A stretch of 64,000 nucleotides of DNA from Comamonadaceae bacterium (lineage in GTDB: Bacteria; Pseudomonadota; Gammaproteobacteria; Burkholderiales; Burkholderiaceae_C). The stretch lies in NCBI GenBank assembly GCA_013297875.1, contig JAAFIW010000003.1:248001-312000 (forward strand), written 5' to 3'. The notes under the pieces were generated by a model, which was not told where the DNA came from, ran no database searches, and was given only the letters and a program-made list of their open reading frames with translations. Shown here piece by piece: positions 7,260 to 16,119 of this stretch. The position numbers and the translations under genes are program-made. How positions within the stretch are numbered: position 1 is the stretch's first letter; each line of letters opens with the position of its first letter.

Positions 7260-9557
7260 TTACTTTTGAACCAGGTATTCGGCGCAGGCCATGGTCATCA
7301 GCACCGCCGACCAGACGCGCTCCTGGCGCTGCTGCAGCGTGCTGGTGGCTGTCAGCGGCGGTGTGGTCAGGGCCGATACCATCAGGCTCTGGGTGGCCGC
7401 TGACATCTGGCCGGCACACATCAGCAGGTTGATGCGTCGAACCAGGGCAGTCGCGTCGGCCGTGGCAATTGCCGGGGTGGCGGCGTTGGTCAGCAGGCCC
7501 AACTCGCTGGCATAGGTGGCTTTGATGTCTCTCAGGTAGTTTCGGAATGCGGCCTCGGGAACCGTGGGTTCCGGGCAGTTCAGGCCACGCTCAATGGTGT
7601 CCTGCATGAAGTTCAAGTAGCCGCCCACGCTGGTTTCATTGACCAACTGAAACTCGGGTGCCGGGCTCTGCGTGGCCGCCAGGGCTGTGCCCGGCGGCAC
7701 ATAGCCCGGGCGGAAAAAGTTGAACACCGAGGGCGAGCGAAACGGTGTCTGGCCTAGCTGGTTGGCCGGGTTGCTCAGGTCAAACAGTTTCCAACTATTG
7801 GCCGCCGAGGTGGCCCCAAACGTGCGTGACCACTGCACCAGACGCAGCATGGGCTCGCGCAGCTTGCCAAAAGTGGTGTTGGAAAGGCCTGCGGCATTGC
7901 GGGCCTCATCGTCCAGCAGCACGGCAGACACCATGGCTTTCATGTCGCCGCGCACGCCGCTGCCATTGTTGTTGAAGGCATTGGCCACTCGGTTCACATA
8001 AGCCGGGCTGGGGTTGCTGGTGACCAGGCGCTGGATCATCTGCTTACCAATGAACGGGCCCACGTTGGGGTGGTTGAACAAGGTGTCCAGCGCCATTTTC
8101 AGCGCGGGTGCACCCAGCGTATTGGCCGGTATGGTGGTGCCCAAAAATGTGGCGGCCAGCAGCGAATGGCGGTTGGCATCCAGGCGCATCGGCTTGCGGG
8201 CGAAATCGCGGCTTTCGACGGTGTAGCTTTCAAAACCACCGCCGTCCTTGAACACATTCACGCGTACCCCGTCGGAGCTGTCAAAGTCCCAGCCTGTGAA
8301 TACCCGGGCCAGATTGCTCACGTCGTCGGAGTCGTAGCTTTCGATTCGGTTGCCAGCGCCATCGCGCTTTTCGGTGCCGTTGTTGTTCAGCTCGAACAGG
8401 CCGATGGTGAACAGCTGCATCACCTCACGGGCGTAGTTCTCATCTGGCACACGGCCGGTGGCCGTGTTTTCTTTCTGGTTGCCCTTGGTGTTCAGGTAGT
8501 AGCCCATGGCCGGGTGCAGGGTCACGTCTTCCAGCAACTGGCGGAAATTACCGAACGCGTTTTTGTTCAGCATGTCCCAGTAGTTGGCAAAAGCATGAGC
8601 GCGCCAGTTGAATTCCGACGAACCAAACGACACCACAAAAATTTCACTCAAGGCCAGGGCTACGCGTTTGCGCACGCCATCCGGGGCACTCATCAGCTGC
8701 TTCCAGATCGCAAACTCCGCCGGGTAGGTGGTGAAAAAGTAGCGGTTGATGTCTGACGCGCCGTAGCCGCGTGACTCCATCCAATCCCACGCGGTCTGAC
8801 TTTGAGGGGCGTTCAGCTGCTGGGTCAGCCAGGGCGCGTAGTCAAAGCCGCGCACATCGGCAATCTCGGTGTCAGAAGCGCTGAGCTGCGCTTGCAGCAA
8901 AAAGCGCGCAGCCTGCTCCAGCGAGACGCTGGGCAAGGGCGCCGGCGGCGGTGGGGCCGGTGGTGGAGGGGGCGGTGGTGGAGGGGGCGGTGGTGGAGGG
9001 GGCGGTGGTGGTACGCCAGGGGCGGGTGCAGGGGCCGGGCCTGGTGTTGGCGCTGGAGGTGCTGCCGGTGTTGGCGCTGTAGGTGTTGGTGCCGGGGCGG
9101 GAGCGGATCCAGGCGCTGGCGCTGGCACGGGAACCGGTGCCGGGGGCGCAGGCATGGATGCCGGTGCGGGCGGCGGTACGGGCGCTGGGGGCACCCCCGC
9201 GACAGGGGGTGTTGTCACAGGTGCCGACACCGTGGGCGCCGTAGCGGGCGGCAGGCTGCCGGGCGCAGCACTGGGTGCGAGCGAGGGAACCGGCGTCAGG
9301 CTGATGGGCGTGGGCAGCGGTAGCGGTGCGGCACCGATGGGTGCTGCCGCGACGGCAGCACCGTCTGAGCCCCCGCTACCGCAGGCAGCCAGCGTGAAGC
9401 TGGCGGCCAGCGCCGCCAGGCTGCTGCTTTGGGGCAGGGCAGCCAGCGCAGCGACACCTGCCACAGGAAGGGCCGACAGCGCATCCTGTGTCTGCGTAGC
9501 GTCGGGAGCCGCGTAGTCAGCGGCGACGGATTCGGGCGAGGTGTCATGAGGGGTCAT
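7260..9557 (-). CDS. DUF1800 family protein with a long Pro/Ala linker
   Basis: 765 residues. An N-terminal hydrophobic stretch ends in LAALAASFTLAACGSGGSDG; LAAC at about residues 55-58 looks like a lipobox, but it lies unusually deep and without preceding positive charge. Residues about 75-205 are a Pro/Ala/Thr-rich linker ending in a run of about 18 prolines. The rest is the DUF1800 domain (for example FLLQAQLSASDTEIADVRGF, DENYAREVMQLFTIGLFEL, NLARVFTGWDFD). DUF1800 and DUF1501 genes are commonly neighbours and are thought to act together at the cell surface (inference, function unknown). First gene of the pair. Confidence 0.87.
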   Translation of the reverse strand: MTPHDTSPESVAADYAAPDATQTQDALSALPVAGVAALAALPQSSSLAALAASFTLAACGSGGSDGAAVAAAPIGAAPLPLPTPISLTPVPSLAPSAAPGSLPPATAPTVSAPVTTPPVAGVPPAPVPPPAPASMPAPPAPVPVPAPAPGSAPAPAPTPTAPTPAAPPAPTPGPAPAPAPGVPPPPPPPPPPPPPPPPPPAPPPPAPLPSVSLEQAARFLLQAQLSASDTEIADVRGFDYAPWLTQQLNAPQSQTAWDWMESRGYGASDINRYFFTTYPAEFAIWKQLMSAPDGVRKRVALALSEIFVVSFGSSEFNWRAHAFANYWDMLNKNAFGNFRQLLEDVTLHPAMGYYLNTKGNQKENTATGRVPDENYAREVMQLFTIGLFELNNNGTEKRDGAGNRIESYDSDDVSNLARVFTGWDFDSSDGVRVNVFKDGGGFESYTVESRDFARKPMRLDANRHSLLAATFLGTTIPANTLGAPALKMALDTLFNHPNVGPFIGKQMIQRLVTSNPSPAYVNRVANAFNNNGSGVRGDMKAMVSAVLLDDEARNAAGLSNTTFGKLREPMLRLVQWSRTFGATSAANSWKLFDLSNPANQLGQTPFRSPSVFNFFRPGYVPPGTALAATQSPAPEFQLVNETSVGGYLNFMQDTIERGLNCPEPTVPEAAFRNYLRDIKATYASELGLLTNAATPAIATADATALVRRINLLMCAGQMSAATQSLMVSALTTPPLTATSTLQQRQERVWSAVLMTMACAEYLVQK
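8955..9011. repeat. 15-bp tandem repeat encoding polyproline
   Basis: About 3.5 head-to-tail copies of GGTGGTGGAGGGGGC on the plus strand, which encode the polyproline run of the DUF1800 protein on the minus strand. The unit is a multiple of three, so changes in copy number would lengthen or shorten the linker without breaking the frame. Confidence 0.85.
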
Positions 9558-9746
9558 CAGAAAAGCCTTGTTCGCTAACGCAGTTAAACCGGTGGTGGGG
9601 AGGTACCGGGTGCCCTCGCTTCAGAAACTTTTAAGCCTTAGGTATTAGGCCAAATCTTTACGAAAGCGCCGGAAACAAATCGTTTGAAAGTGCGCTGCCG
9701 GGTGAAAGTGCGATTGCAGCATGTAACCAATCCATTTCCAAATTCT

Positions 9747-9808
9747 AAAAACGCTACTGATTTAATAGCTGCTTCAGCGCATATGGCCTGCACGTGAGCT
9801 CAATTTGA
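9747..9808 (-). repeat. Dispersed comamonad repeat, copy 3 (intergenic)
   Basis: Minus-strand orientation: GCTGAAGCAGCTATTAAATC followed by AGTAGCG, preceded by a diverged left half. It lies between the DUF1800 start and the 3' end of the SNF2 helicase gene, in a 268-bp gap in which I see no gene. Confidence 0.8.
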
Positions 9809-9825
9809 CTGAAAATCTTGGCTGT

Positions 9826-12800
9826 TCAGGCCCCCAGTGGCTTGAGCAGCTCCGACAGGTCGCTTTCGGTGAATAAGGGTTGTTTGCGCGCCACCGCGTC
9901 GCTGTACAGGCTGTTGGCCAGGGCCGCTTTGCGCTCCTGCAAGGCCAATATGCGTTCTTCAATCGTGCCCTGGGCCACCAGTTTGTAGACCAGCACCTGC
10001 TGGCTTTGGCCGATGCGGTGGGCCCGGTCGGTGGCCTGGTTTTCGACTGCGGGGTTCCACCAGGGGTCGTAGTGGATGACGGTGTCGGCCTGCGTCAGGT
10101 TCAGGCCGGTGCCGCCTGCCTTCAGGCTGATGAGAAACAGCGGCACCTGGCCGCTGGTAAAGCGCTCGATGATGGCGTCGCGCTTTTGCGATTGGCCGGT
10201 GAGCTTGACCCAGCTCATTTTTTCCTTGGCCAACTCCTGCTCGATCAGCTCCAGCATGCTAGTGAACTGCGAAAACACCAGCACCCGCCGGCCTTCTGCC
10301 AGCAGCTGGGTCAGCAGGTCCATCAGCAGCTCCAGCTTGGCCGACGCTTTCACTTTTTTCGCCGCTGGCACCGACACCAGGCGCGGGTCGCAGCAGACCT
10401 GGCGCAGCTTGAGCAGCGCGTCCAGCACCTGAATTTGTGACTTGGCCAGGCCTTTGTTGGCCAGGGCCTCGCGCACGGCTTTTTCGGTGGTCAGGCGGAT
10501 GGTTTCGTACAGGTCGGCCTGTTTGTCGCCCAGTTCCACCGAGGAGACGGCCTCCAGCTTGTCCGGCAGGTCGGTGGCCACCTCGCGTTTGGCGCGGCGC
10601 AGCATGAAGGGGGTGACGCGGCGGCGCAGTTGATCCATGCGCTCGCTGTCGCCATACTTTTCAATGGGTGTGCGAAACACTTGCTTGAAGCGCATCTGGC
10701 TGCCCAGAAACCCGGGCATGAGAAAGTGAAACAGGCTCCACAACTCGCCCAGATGGTTTTCCATGGGCGTGCCCGACAGGCACAGGCGGTGACGGGTGTT
10801 CAGCTCGGCGGCAACCTGCGCGGCCTGGGTGTTGGCGTTTTTGATGTTCTGGGCTTCGTCCAGCACCACCAGGTGCCAGGCCTGGGCCATCCAGCGCTCG
10901 CGGTCGCGCTGTAGCAGCGAATACGGGGCAATCACCAGGTCGTGCGCGGCCAGCTCGGCCGCTGTTTTGTGGCGGTCCAGCCCGTGCACCACCAGGGCCC
11001 GCAGCTCGGGTGTGAAGCGCTGGGCCTCGCGCAACCAGTTGCCCAGCACGCTCACGGGGGCCACGATCAGCACGGGCCGATCCAGCCGCCCGGCTTGTTT
11101 TTCAACCAGTACATGGGCCAGGGTCTGCAAGGTTTTGCCCAGGCCCATGTCGTCGGCTAGCACACCGGCCAGGCCGTTGACGCGCAAAAACTGCAACCAG
11201 TCCAGGCCCTGCTGCTGGTAGGGGCGCAGCGTGGCGTTCAACCCGGTGGGTGGCGGCGTTTCAGGCAAGGCGTTGCGCCCGGCCAGTTGCTGCACCAGGT
11301 GGTGCAGGCTGTCAGCACCTTGCCAGCGCACACTCTGCCCCAGCGCGGCACCGACGCGCAGGGCCTCCATGCGCGACAGGCGCAGGCTGTCAGCACCCGT
11401 GGGCACGTCGCGCTCGCCCACCAGATCCAGCAGGGCCTGCAGCCACGGGCGCAACGGCTCAGTGGGCAGGCGCAGAAAGCTGTGGTCGTCCTGCTGCAGG
11501 TAGATATAGGGTGGAAATTGCAGGCTGGCCCTTTCCAATCCTGCTGAGACAGCTCCTGAATTTATAGCATCTTCAGCCGTTTGGGTGCTGTGGGTGGCGA
11601 TCTGCAACTGCGCCAGCAGCTCGGGCAGCAGCGGCAAGATGTTGCGGCGCTGGCCGTCAATGGCAATGCCCAGCGACAGGTCAAACCAGGGCGATGCCGC
11701 ATCGTTACCACCGGCCAGGTCGGCGGCGTCGGCAGCGCTGGTTTCACTTTCCAGTCGCACGTCCAGCGCGTCGGCGCGCGCAATCCAGTGTTCCAGCTGC
11801 GCGTCGGTGGTGACCACAAACCCCGCTTCGCGCAGCGGTGCAAAGTCTGCATCGGCCCATTGCAGCCAGGTTTGCTGCTGCTGGGGCGACAAAAAGGGCA
11901 AAACGAAGCAGCCCGTGACGTCACCGGTCAAACCCAGCGCGCGCAGGCGCGCTTGCATCTGCTGCTCGGTGGCCAGATCCCGGTGCAGCAACACGCGTGG
12001 CGACTCGGAGGGCTCGGGCTTGTCCAGCAGCAGCGGATTGCGCACGTCGGCGGTGAAATGGCGCAGGCCGTCGTAGTCAAAACGCAAGCGGGCCGCCAGC
12101 AGGCCCAGGCGCGGCACATCGGCTGCAGGCACGGGTGCCAGGTGCAAGTGTGCGCTGGGTGTCAGGCCTTGCAACACCTGTGGCGGCTTCATCACCGGCG
12201 GCAGCGGCAGTCCGGCCAGACGGCGCAGCAAGCTGCCTTCGTGCTGGGCCAGGGCCGACTGGGGAATGGGCGGGGCTTTGAGCAGCAACAGCAAATGCTC
12301 GTCTGACATGCCGGGGGCTTGCAGCAGGCCACACAGGCCAACCTCCAGATCCAGGTAGGTGGGCGGGGCGTTGGCAAACCATTGGGCGGTGGGCGGCGTG
12401 AGGCTGGCGTGTAAAGCCCAGCTGGGTTCGGGGTGGGTGCCGCCTGCGGGAGCGGACTCGCGCCAGGCCCAGCTCACCGCACGCGGCTCACCCAGCGACA
12501 GCTCGCGGCCCAACACCCGTTCAACAGGCATGTGAAACAACCGCCCGCTGGCAGCGGCCAAACGCAGTGCCAGGCTGCCCGTGGCACCCGTGACGGCTGC
12601 CTGCGCCAGCTGCACGCCATAGCTGTAGCGCCCGATGGACAAGGTGTTGATGAGCCGGATGATTTCCAGATCCTGCTCGCCAGCCTGACCATCGCCAACG
12701 TAACGTGCCGGCTTGAGCTTGGCCCAGTTGCCATTGACCAGACGCCGCGACAGGCCGTAGCCCAGTTGCAGCTGCATCACACCGTTTTGCATAGCCGCTA

Positions 12801-13311
12801 CCACGGTGTAGACCACCTGATCGTCCGCCAGGTCTTTGTATGGCGCTTGGGCAGCCGACGTGGACGACTCGTCTAAGCCAAAGAGGTCCAGCCATTGCGC
12901 GACCTTTTTCTGCGCCTTTTCCTGCTCGCTGGGCTGCGGCTTGGGTAGAGGCTGCGGCGGGCTGGCCACGCCCGTTTCGCTGCGTTGGCGCACGCCGCCC
13001 GATTTGTAGGCGGCTTTCAGCGTGAGCGCCACGCTGTGTTTGCAATTGTTGCCCACAGGACAGGAGCAATCACCCTCGAAGTAGGTGATGGTGCCGTCGA
13101 CGGCGGCTTCCAGGTCCACACGCACGCTGTAAGCCTCGCGCCCGCTGCCATGCACCACGCCGTCAATGGCCCATTGCGTGGCGCTGGCGCCGTGCAACTG
13201 GCAATCAAACACCTGCTGGTTTCGGTAAACAGCCAGGCCCCGGTCAAACGTGGCCGCGCTCACCCGGGCGGAAAGGGACTGCGGATCCAGCAGGAATTTG
13301 TGCGCGCCCAC
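9826..13311 (-). CDS. SNF2-family helicase with N-terminal SWIM zinc finger
   Basis: 1161-residue DNA-dependent ATPase. A SWIM-type zinc-binding motif (GDCSCPVGNNCKH, residues about 78-90) is followed by a long middle region and a SNF2 motor: motif I DDMGLGKTLQTLAHV near residue 725, motif II LDEAQNIKN near 817, motif III LSGTPMENHLGELWS, motif VI ATDRAHRIGQSQQV. This is the bacterial HepA/RapA-like remodeller subgroup, although the RapA tudor domains are not evident. The 3' part of the middle region carries an in-frame copy of the dispersed repeat (residues about 580-596). It starts 6 bp after the lipA stop on the same strand. Confidence 0.9.
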   Translation of the reverse strand: MGAHKFLLDPQSLSARVSAATFDRGLAVYRNQQVFDCQLHGASATQWAIDGVVHGSGREAYSVRVDLEAAVDGTITYFEGDCSCPVGNNCKHSVALTLKAAYKSGGVRQRSETGVASPPQPLPKPQPSEQEKAQKKVAQWLDLFGLDESSTSAAQAPYKDLADDQVVYTVVAAMQNGVMQLQLGYGLSRRLVNGNWAKLKPARYVGDGQAGEQDLEIIRLINTLSIGRYSYGVQLAQAAVTGATGSLALRLAAASGRLFHMPVERVLGRELSLGEPRAVSWAWRESAPAGGTHPEPSWALHASLTPPTAQWFANAPPTYLDLEVGLCGLLQAPGMSDEHLLLLLKAPPIPQSALAQHEGSLLRRLAGLPLPPVMKPPQVLQGLTPSAHLHLAPVPAADVPRLGLLAARLRFDYDGLRHFTADVRNPLLLDKPEPSESPRVLLHRDLATEQQMQARLRALGLTGDVTGCFVLPFLSPQQQQTWLQWADADFAPLREAGFVVTTDAQLEHWIARADALDVRLESETSAADAADLAGGNDAASPWFDLSLGIAIDGQRRNILPLLPELLAQLQIATHSTQTAEDAINSGAVSAGLERASLQFPPYIYLQQDDHSFLRLPTEPLRPWLQALLDLVGERDVPTGADSLRLSRMEALRVGAALGQSVRWQGADSLHHLVQQLAGRNALPETPPPTGLNATLRPYQQQGLDWLQFLRVNGLAGVLADDMGLGKTLQTLAHVLVEKQAGRLDRPVLIVAPVSVLGNWLREAQRFTPELRALVVHGLDRHKTAAELAAHDLVIAPYSLLQRDRERWMAQAWHLVVLDEAQNIKNANTQAAQVAAELNTRHRLCLSGTPMENHLGELWSLFHFLMPGFLGSQMRFKQVFRTPIEKYGDSERMDQLRRRVTPFMLRRAKREVATDLPDKLEAVSSVELGDKQADLYETIRLTTEKAVREALANKGLAKSQIQVLDALLKLRQVCCDPRLVSVPAAKKVKASAKLELLMDLLTQLLAEGRRVLVFSQFTSMLELIEQELAKEKMSWVKLTGQSQKRDAIIERFTSGQVPLFLISLKAGGTGLNLTQADTVIHYDPWWNPAVENQATDRAHRIGQSQQVLVYKLVAQGTIEERILALQERKAALANSLYSDAVARKQPLFTESDLSELLKPLGA
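11524..11572 (+). repeat. Dispersed comamonad repeat, copy 4 (inside the SNF2 gene)
   Basis: Diverged copy reading TGCTGAGACAGCTCCTGAAT and TTATAGCAT on the plus strand. In the gene it encodes EDAINSGAVSAGLERAS, an in-frame insertion-like segment in the poorly conserved middle region. Confidence 0.6.
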
Positions 13312-13317
13312 CGTGCC

Positions 13318-14334
13318 TCACGCGGCTTGTAACACGCCGTGCGCCTGCTCGTCGGCGTGGTAGCTGCTGCGCACCATCGCGCCCACGGCGGCGTGGGAAA
13401 AACCCATTTCGTAGGCTTTGGCCTCAAACATCTTGAAGGTGTCAGGGTGCACGTAGCGGCGCACCGGCAAATGCGATATGGACGGGGCCAGGTACTGCCC
13501 GATGGTGAGCATGTCGATCTGGTGGTCGCGCATGTCTTGCATGGTTTGCAAAATTTCCTCGTCGGTCTCGCCCAGGCCGACCATGATGCCGCTCTTGGTG
13601 GGTACGCCGGGGTGCAGTGCCTTGAATTTTTTCAGCAGGTTCAACGAAAACGCGTAGTCGCTGCCGGGGCGGGCTTCTTTGTACAGGCGGGGAATGGTTT
13701 CCAGGTTGTGGTTCATCACGTCGGGCGGCGCCGCCTTGAGGATTTCTAAAGCACGGTCGTCGCGACCGCGAAAGTCGGGCACCAGCACTTCGATTTGCGT
13801 GGAAGGCGACAGCGCACGGGTTTGGCGGATGCACTCGACAAAGTGGGCGGCGCCGCCATCACGCAAATCGTCGCGATCCACCGAGGTGATGACGACGTAT
13901 TTGAGTTTGAGCTTGGCAATCGTCGTGGCCAGGTTGAACGGCTCCTGCGCGTCCAGCGGGTCGGGACGGCCGTGGCCTACGTCGCAAAACGGGCAGCGAC
14001 GGGTGCACTTGTCGCCCATGATCATGAAGGTGGCTGTTCCCTTGCCAAAGCACTCGCCAATGTTGGGGCAACTGGCTTCTTCGCACACGGTGTGCAGGTT
14101 GCTTTCGCGCAGGATTTGCTTGATTTCGTAAAAGCGGGTGGTGGGTGAGCCGGCTTTGACGCGAATCCAGTCGGGCTTTTTCAACAGCGGGGCCTGCTCG
14201 ACCTTGACGGGAATACGCGACAGCTTGGCGGCGGCTTTTTGCTTGGCTGATGCGTTGTAACCGTCCATACGGCCGGTTGTGGCGTTGTAGTTTTCGGTAG
14301 ATGGCGCTTCGCGCACGACTTCAGTGGTGGACAT
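13318..14334 (-). CDS. lipA: Lipoyl synthase
   Basis: 338-residue radical-SAM enzyme that inserts two sulfur atoms into octanoyl groups on lipoyl domains. The auxiliary-cluster cysteines are C84, C89 and C95 ([12 protein letters not shown]) and the radical-SAM cluster cysteines are C110, C114 and C117 (CTRRCPFC). The C-terminal [11 protein letters not shown] supplies the RSS serine that ligates the auxiliary cluster. Length and motif order are normal. It follows lipB by 8 bp, so the two steps of lipoate assembly are co-transcribed. Confidence 0.97.
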   Translation of the reverse strand: MSTTEVVREAPSTENYNATTGRMDGYNASAKQKAAAKLSRIPVKVEQAPLLKKPDWIRVKAGSPTTRFYEIKQILRESNLHTVCEEASCPNIGECFGKGTATFMIMGDKCTRRCPFCDVGHGRPDPLDAQEPFNLATTIAKLKLKYVVITSVDRDDLRDGGAAHFVECIRQTRALSPSTQIEVLVPDFRGRDDRALEILKAAPPDVMNHNLETIPRLYKEARPGSDYAFSLNLLKKFKALHPGVPTKSGIMVGLGETDEEILQTMQDMRDHQIDMLTIGQYLAPSISHLPVRRYVHPDTFKMFEAKAYEMGFSHAAVGAMVRSSYHADEQAHGVLQAA

Positions 14335-14342
14335 TTTTTACC

Positions 14343-15029
14343 TTAAGGTGCCAGGCGAACAGTCAGTTGGTGGGCCAACACCTGCGCGGCTTCCTGCCAA
14401 GTGGTTGAGACGCCGATTGTAGAAAGATCAACCGTTTTAAGGCCGGCATAGCCACAGGGGTTGATGCGCGAGAAGGGTTCCAGATCCATCGCCACGTTCA
14501 GCGCCACGCCGTGGTAGGTGCAGTGGCGGCTGACTTTGATGCCTAGCGCCGCGATCTTGCCCAGGCCGTCAAAACAATGGGGGTCAGATTCCAATTGTTG
14601 CGATGTGAAATCTGCTGCCAGCCGGGCATGTGAAAACGGATCATCCAGCCGCACATAAATGCCCGGCGCGCCGCGCACGCGGTGGCCGGTCACGCCAAAG
14701 TGCGCCAGGGTGCGGATCACCGCTTCTTCCACCCGGTAAACGTATTCCTTGACGTAGTAGCCCGCTCGACGCAAATCGACCAGCGGGTAGGCCACCACCT
14801 GGCCGGGGCCGTGAAAGGTGACCTGGCCGCCCCGGTCGGTTTGCAGCACCGGAATATCGCCTGAGGCCAGAATATGAGCACTTTTGCCCGCCAGCCCTTG
14901 TGTATATTGCTGAAAGTGCTCACATATCCATAGCGCATCGGGTGTGTCTGCTGTGCGCTCGGTGGTGAACTGACGCATCGCGGTGTAGGTGGAGGCGTAG
15001 GCAACCATGCCCAGCATCGAGGTTTGCAT
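14343..15029 (-). CDS. lipB: Octanoyltransferase
   Basis: 228-residue enzyme that moves octanoyl from acyl carrier protein to lipoyl domains. The [13 protein letters not shown] block is at residues 65-77, the catalytic lysine in ALGIK is K165 and the catalytic cysteine in RINPCGYAG is C192. The usual EH-x-P-V-(Y/F)-TQG segment reads EHFQQYTQG (37-45), where the DNA is a near copy of the dispersed repeat. Residues about 138-153 form a low-GC stretch longer than in E. coli LipB. I use ATG 15029, which leaves 14 bp to the upstream gene; ATG 15086 would overlap it. Confidence 0.93.
   Translation of the reverse strand: MQTSMLGMVAYASTYTAMRQFTTERTADTPDALWICEHFQQYTQGLAGKSAHILASGDIPVLQTDRGGQVTFHGPGQVVAYPLVDLRRAGYYVKEYVYRVEEAVIRTLAHFGVTGHRVRGAPGIYVRLDDPFSHARLAADFTSQQLESDPHCFDGLGKIAALGIKVSRHCTYHGVALNVAMDLEPFSRINPCGYAGLKTVDLSTIGVSTTWQEAAQVLAHQLTVRLAP
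14882..14938 (+). repeat. Repeat-like sequence, copy 5, within conserved lipB codons
   Basis: Reads GCCAGCCCTTGTGTATATTG, then CTGAAAGTGCT and CATATCCATAGC on the plus strand, aligned base for base with the dispersed repeat. It encodes residues about 31-49 of LipB, a normally conserved segment, without any change in protein length. Confidence 0.55.
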
Positions 15030-15043
15030 CGCCAGTGACTTGT

Positions 15044-15832
15044 CTATGCGGCGCAGCACTTTTTGTGCTTCTTGCCACTGCCGCACGGGCAGGGATCGTT
15101 GCGGCCCACTTTGGTGCGTGGGCGCACGGGAGGCAACCAGGAGGTGTTGAGAAAGTCGTCCCAGTACTGGCGAATGCCATACAGGCAGTTAACCAGCATG
15201 CTGATCAGTTCTGGGTCGTCGTCCAGTTGATAGTCGCGTTTGTCGGGGTTGAAGCCCTGTGAAAGGATCACGAAAGGCGATAGAAGGAAGAAGTACCCCC
15301 GGTCGGTGACCAGCACCTCCCAGTCGGGGTCTTCCAGCAGCGCCAGCTGAAAACCCCGAGCCCATTCTTTGCCGTGCCAATCGCCGATGCGCGCGCCGTC
15401 TGCGTCGAGTTGGTAAGGCCGTATGCACGCCTGCGGCAGCACCTCCCCCATCAGCGGTACAAAAGCGTTCTCCTGGGTGATGGCCGAGTGCTGCAGGTTC
15501 AGCGCTTGCACGGTGGTCGCGTGGTGACGCAGCAGCAGGCTCAGCAGGGCTTCTTGCTGGGCGAGATCGCTACAAATCGGCAGGCTGTTCTGGCCAAAAA
15601 TGCCCGCCATCCAGTCGGCCACCTCAACCGCCTCCGGCCCCAAAGCGCAACAGGTGATGTAGCCATCGGCCATCTCAAAGTTCATTGCCGTCTCGGGCAA
15701 ATCCAGCGTGTTGAACAGCCGGGTCATCTCGTCACACTCGTCGTCCGTCAAGGTTTGATGAGGGCCCGGTGCCTGCGACAGACGGTGCGCATCCCATTCA
15801 GAAAAATCAGCAGGTACGGCGCGTTCGGTCAT
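15044..15832 (-). CDS. UPF0149 (YecA-like) protein with C-terminal SEC-C zinc motif
   Basis: 262 residues. The central part ([32 protein letters not shown]) matches the UPF0149/YgfB-YecA fold, and the tail [19 protein letters not shown] is the SEC-C zinc-binding motif shared with SecA. Such proteins have been linked to ribosome or secretion contacts, but the exact role is unknown. It lies between the DUF493 gene (4-bp overlap, ATGA) and lipB in one minus-strand run. Its presence in a lipoate cluster looks like a lineage-specific insertion. Confidence 0.85.
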   Translation of the reverse strand: MTERAVPADFSEWDAHRLSQAPGPHQTLTDDECDEMTRLFNTLDLPETAMNFEMADGYITCCALGPEAVEVADWMAGIFGQNSLPICSDLAQQEALLSLLLRHHATTVQALNLQHSAITQENAFVPLMGEVLPQACIRPYQLDADGARIGDWHGKEWARGFQLALLEDPDWEVLVTDRGYFFLLSPFVILSQGFNPDKRDYQLDDDPELISMLVNCLYGIRQYWDDFLNTSWLPPVRPRTKVGRNDPCPCGSGKKHKKCCAA

Positions 15833-16119
15833 AGCACCACCCTGACCATCGGGTGCGTCGACAAGGTGCGGTACAGCTCGTCGAGCTGCTCGCGGCTGGT
15901 GGCCGTGACGGTGAGGGTGACGCCCAGGTAGTTGCCGGCCTTGCTGTCGCGCAGCTCGATGGTTGATGCGTCAAAAGCAGGATCGAACTGGCGGGCGATG
16001 TGGGTCAGGGCCTGTACGAAACCCTCGCCATTCAGGCCCATCACTTTGATGGGAAAGGCGCTGGGGTAGTCAATCAGCGAGTCTTTGCGCGGTGGGTCTT
16101 CGGGTGCAGGGGTGGTCAT
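15829..16119 (-). CDS. ybeD: DUF493 (YbeD) family protein
   Basis: 96-residue ACT-like small protein: [19 protein letters not shown] near the start and [20 protein letters not shown], then [11 protein letters not shown] at the end, as in YbeD. The usual setting is next to lipB, as here, so a link to lipoate metabolism is suspected, but the function is not established. Start overlaps the aminotransferase stop by 4 bases, and its end overlaps the UPF0149 start by 4 bases. Confidence 0.88.
   Translation of the reverse strand: MTTPAPEDPPRKDSLIDYPSAFPIKVMGLNGEGFVQALTHIARQFDPAFDASTIELRDSKAGNYLGVTLTVTATSREQLDELYRTLSTHPMVRVVL

Noticed and set aside
8955-9011. Regular repeats that could be read as a CRISPR array
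   Set aside because: Units are 15 bp without spacers and are coding; no cas genes.
8869-9516. Gly-rich 215-residue open frame on the plus strand (PE-PGRS look)
   Set aside because: Antisense of the Pro/Ala linker of the DUF1800 gene; the glycine runs come from the proline codons.
14581-14640. Low-GC stretch in lipB (residues about 138-153) as a second kind of insertion
   Set aside because: It may be a normal family loop; no inverted repeat or duplicate copy in the window supports an insertion.
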